This document shows positions 4,039-6,383 of a stretch of 6,383 nt of DNA, one piece after another. Position 1 is the stretch's first letter. Each line of letters opens with the position of its first letter. The DNA comes from Verrucomicrobiia bacterium (lineage in GTDB: Bacteria; Verrucomicrobiota; Verrucomicrobiia; Opitutales; Opitutaceae). Where the stretch lies: assembly GCA_030424825.1 (NCBI GenBank), contig JAUHWE010000288.1, forward strand, positions 1 through 6,383. The letters are read 5' to 3'. The notes beneath the pieces were generated by a model. That model was not told the DNA's origin and did no database searches. It saw only the letters and a program-made list of their open reading frames with translations. Position numbers and translations under genes: made by a program.

Positions 4039-6383
4039 TTACTTTAAGTTTAGCCGTTTCAGCCTTAAGGCGTTGATAATGACAGATACGGAACTGAACG
4101 ACATCGCGGCACCGGCGATCATTGGACTCAGAAGAATCCCAAAGAATGGATACAAAACTCCTGCTGCAATAGGGACGCCGACGCCGTTATAGATAAAGGC
4201 GAAGAACAGGTTCTGCCGGATGTTGCGCATTACAGACCGACTGAGACGCAACCCCCCTACGATACCGCGAAGGTCACCTTTGACCAAAGTAAGCCCGGCG
4301 CTTTCGATTGCGACATCGGTTCCGGTTCCCATGGCGATGCCCACGTCCGCCGCAGCCAGTGCGGGAGCGTCGTTTATCCCGTCGCCCGCCATGGCGACGC
4401 GGTGGCCGTTGTCCTTAAGTTCGTTTACAATACGCTGTTTGTCCTCAGGGGATACCTCAGCGTGGACTTCGTCGATGCCGAGCTCCTTGGCGACTGCGTT
4501 GGCGGTTCTTGAGTTGTCTCCAGTGCACATGATGACCGTTATGCCCATCGCGTGAAGTGAACGGATCGCATCCTTCGAACTTTTCTTGATCGGGTCCGCA
4601 ATCGCTATCATGCCGAGTAGCTGATCGTCGCGAGCGGCCCAAATGGCCGTTTTGGCTTCGTCCTGAAACCGTTCTGCGTTGCGGGTCCATTCTTGAGGAA
4701 TCTTTACTCCTTCCGCTTCGATGAAAGCTCGCTTGCCCACGTAAACGGTTGCGTCATCCACTTTTGCTTGGACGCCACCCCCGGTCGTGCTCTGGAAATC
4801 CACAGCCGTTGGAATGTCCAGGTTCTCCAACTTCGCTTTTTCGAATACGGAACGGGCTAGCGGGTGCTCAGACTGTGATTCGACCGCAGCGGCCAGGCGC
4901 AGCAGATCAACGGCGGAAACGCCCTTCGCCGGATGCCAGTCCACTACGGCTGGTTTTCCTTCGGTCAGAGTGCCGGTCTTGTCGGTAATCAGGTGGGTTA
5001 TTTTCTCTGCCCGCTCAATCGCTTCTGCGTTCTTCACGAGAATTCCGTTCTGGGCGCCTTTACCAACGCCCACCATGATCGACATGGGTGTTGCTAGTCC
5101 GAGGGCGCAAGGGCAAGCGATGATCAACACGGAGACTGCGACAACGGTCGCGTAGGCCATGGATGGAGCGGGACCAAATATCGCCCAGATTGCAAATGCT
5201 AACAAAGCGGCGGTCACCACGGCCGGAACGAAGTAGCCCGCCACCGAATCAGCGAGTTTTTGGATAGGGGCGCGACTGCGCTGTGCGTCGGCCACCATGG
5301 CGACGATTCGTGCCAACATGGTTTCATCGCCCACCGCCTCGGCTTCCATGATGAAGCTTCCTGTCTGGTTGACCGTGGCACCGATGACTCGATCGCCTTC
5401 ACCTTTCCCGACGGGAACGGGTTCGCCCGTGATCATGGATTCGTCGATCGCGCTTTTGCCCTCACGGATTGATCCATCAAGAGGAATTTTCTCTCCTGGC
5501 CGGACTCTTAGTCGGTCGCCTTTTTGTATGGCGTCAATCTCTATATCTTCCTCGTTGCCATTGTCGTCGATTCTATGAGCGGTCTTGGCGGCCAGATTGA
5601 GAAGACCCTGGATCGCATTCCCGGTTTGGCGGCGAGCTCGGGCTTCGAGCCACTGTCCTAAAAGAACCAGTACAGTTATAACGGCCGCAGCTTCGAAATA
5701 GAGGTCGACCTTGCCATGCATACGGAAGGTATCCGGGAAAAACTGCGGGAAGAGAACGGCTACCGTGCTGAATCCCCAAGCCGCGCCAACACCTAGCATG
5801 ATGAGTGTGAACATATTGGGGCTGCGATTGACGATGGACCGCCAGCCACGAGTGAAAAACAGGCCGCCTGCCCAAAATACGACAGGAGTGGCGAGGATGA
5901 GCTCAATCCACTTACTGGTGGAATGCGGAAGGTATTCCTCAAGGGACAGTCCGGGGATCATTCCTCCCATGGCGATGAGGAAAACGGGGATAGTGAGTCC
6001 CAGTCCTACCCAGAATTTCAAAGCGAGTGAACAGATCTCTCGGGCTTCCTCATCATCGTTTTCCGCGTTGGCTGACATCGGTTCCAGGTTCATGCCGCAC
6101 TTCGGGCACTGGCCGGGATGGTCCTGCTGGACCTCCGGATGCATGGGGCAGATCCACAGCGCTTTCGAAGCAGGCTTAAACGCAGGATTGCGTTCTAGCC
6201 GCATGCCGCACTTGGGACAGTCATCCGGCTTGTCCGATTCCACGCCCGGGCACATGGGGCAATAGTATTTGGCCGTTGTCGCAGGAGGTTGATCCTCGGA
6301 CGCATGGTGGTCGTGTTTTGAATGGCAACACGATCCCGAAGGTTCGGTGGTTAGTACTGCCGAGTCCTTTTCATGTCCGGCGT
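4039..6383 (-). CDS. copA: Cu(I)-transporting P1B-1 ATPase with tandem Cys-rich N-terminal metal-binding domains, start beyond window
   Basis: This inner-membrane pump uses ATP to export Cu(I). The frame is open from the TAA at 4041-4039 to the right edge (780 residues visible) with no in-frame ATG or GTG above 6255, so the Met at 6255 is probably internal. The visible N-terminus has [10 protein letters not shown], then two zinc-ribbon-like heavy-metal-binding repeats, YYCPMCPGV...CPKCGM and WICPMHPEV...CPKCGM; no CxxC HMA domain is seen. Counting from the Met at 6255: first helices about 77-135, TGEP 276-279 (actuator), CPC 381-383 (transport site), DKTGT with phosphorylated Asp425, SEHP 462-465 (nucleotide domain), TGD 578-580 and GDGINDAP 624-631. 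The last two helices contain N682-x6-YN-x4-P and M718-x2-SS-x5-N, the signature of P1B-1 Cu(I)/Ag(I) pumps. All catalytic motifs are intact. It is convergent with dmeF; its promoter and any copper regulator lie outside the window. Silver is an alternative or additional substrate. Confidence 0.95.
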   Translation of the reverse strand, partial: AGHEKDSAVLTTEPSGSCCHSKHDHHASEDQPPATTAKYYCPMCPGVESDKPDDCPKCGMRLERNPAFKPASKALWICPMHPEVQQDHPGQCPKCGMNLEPMSANAENDDEEAREICSLALKFWVGLGLTIPVFLIAMGGMIPGLSLEEYLPHSTSKWIELILATPVVFWAGGLFFTRGWRSIVNRSPNMFTLIMLGVGAAWGFSTVAVLFPQFFPDTFRMHGKVDLYFEAAAVITVLVLLGQWLEARARRQTGNAIQGLLNLAAKTAHRIDDNGNEEDIEIDAIQKGDRLRVRPGEKIPLDGSIREGKSAIDESMITGEPVPVGKGEGDRVIGATVNQTGSFIMEAEAVGDETMLARIVAMVADAQRSRAPIQKLADSVAGYFVPAVVTAALLAFAIWAIFGPAPSMAYATVVAVSVLIIACPCALGLATPMSIMVGVGKGAQNGILVKNAEAIERAEKITHLITDKTGTLTEGKPAVVDWHPAKGVSAVDLLRLAAAVESQSEHPLARSVFEKAKLENLDIPTAVDFQSTTGGGVQAKVDDATVYVGKRAFIEAEGVKIPQEWTRNAERFQDEAKTAIWAARDDQLLGMIAIADPIKKSSKDAIRSLHAMGITVIMCTGDNSRTANAVAKELGIDEVHAEVSPEDKQRIVNELKDNGHRVAMAGDGINDAPALAAADVGIAMGTGTDVAIESAGLTLVKGDLRGIVGGLRLSRSVMRNIRQNLFFAFIYNGVGVPIAAGVLYPFFGILLSPMIAGAAMSFSSVSVIINALRLKRLNLK

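Noticed and set aside
4039..6255. The Met at 6255 as the true start of the copper ATPase.
   Set aside because: The frame stays open to the edge, and YYCP just upstream supplies the first Cys of the CPMC repeat, so the protein begins further out.

Overview
This is a bacterial heavy-metal homeostasis region holding six protein-coding genes, two of them cut by the window edges. Base composition is near 50% GC and genes are densely packed. No rRNA, tRNA, transposase or CRISPR is visible. No gene here is a taxonomic marker. The tandem CPMC/CPMH-type metal-binding N-terminus of the copper ATPase and the small His/Cys-rich exported protein ahead of a TolC-type gene remind me of Verrucomicrobiota-like (PVC group) metal clusters, but that is a low-confidence inference. 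The TolC-type outer-membrane protein, its signal peptide and the exported neighbour do indicate a diderm cell.

Layout. On the minus strand at the left (1-1756), a small secreted His/Cys-rich protein (1325-1756) precedes a TolC/CusC/CzcC-family outer-membrane efflux protein (1-1224). The latter has no stop codon inside the window and runs off the left edge. The usual partners, a membrane-fusion protein and an RND pump, would be expected further left. A short spacer follows, then the minus-strand type I isopentenyl-diphosphate isomerase gene idi (1970-2545), the only gene here with no link to metals. Divergent from idi is a plus-strand operon: an RcnR/DmeR-like repressor (2741-3016) overlapping by four bases a DmeF-like cation diffusion facilitator (3013-3948). 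The right third (4039-6383) is a minus-strand Cu(I) P1B-1 ATPase, convergent with dmeF, whose start lies beyond the right edge.

How the parts fit. The regulator carries His3, Cys35, His60 and His64, the Ni/Co ligand set of RcnR. It sits next to a perfect 8-bp inverted repeat (ATACCATA-n6-TATGGTAT) covering the likely -10 region and ending three bases before its start codon. The simplest model is metal-relieved autorepression of dmeRF, with DmeF exporting Co/Ni across the inner membrane. The copper ATPase exports Cu(I) to the periplasm, and the TolC-type protein would form the outer-membrane channel of a tripartite metal efflux pump. The window is therefore a multi-metal resistance cluster with a housekeeping isoprenoid gene between two modules.

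Most worth a second look: the compact promoter/operator/start-codon arrangement at dmeR (possibly leaderless), a second 17-bp quasi-palindrome just upstream of it, and the unclassified His/Cys-rich exported protein heading the TolC transcription unit.
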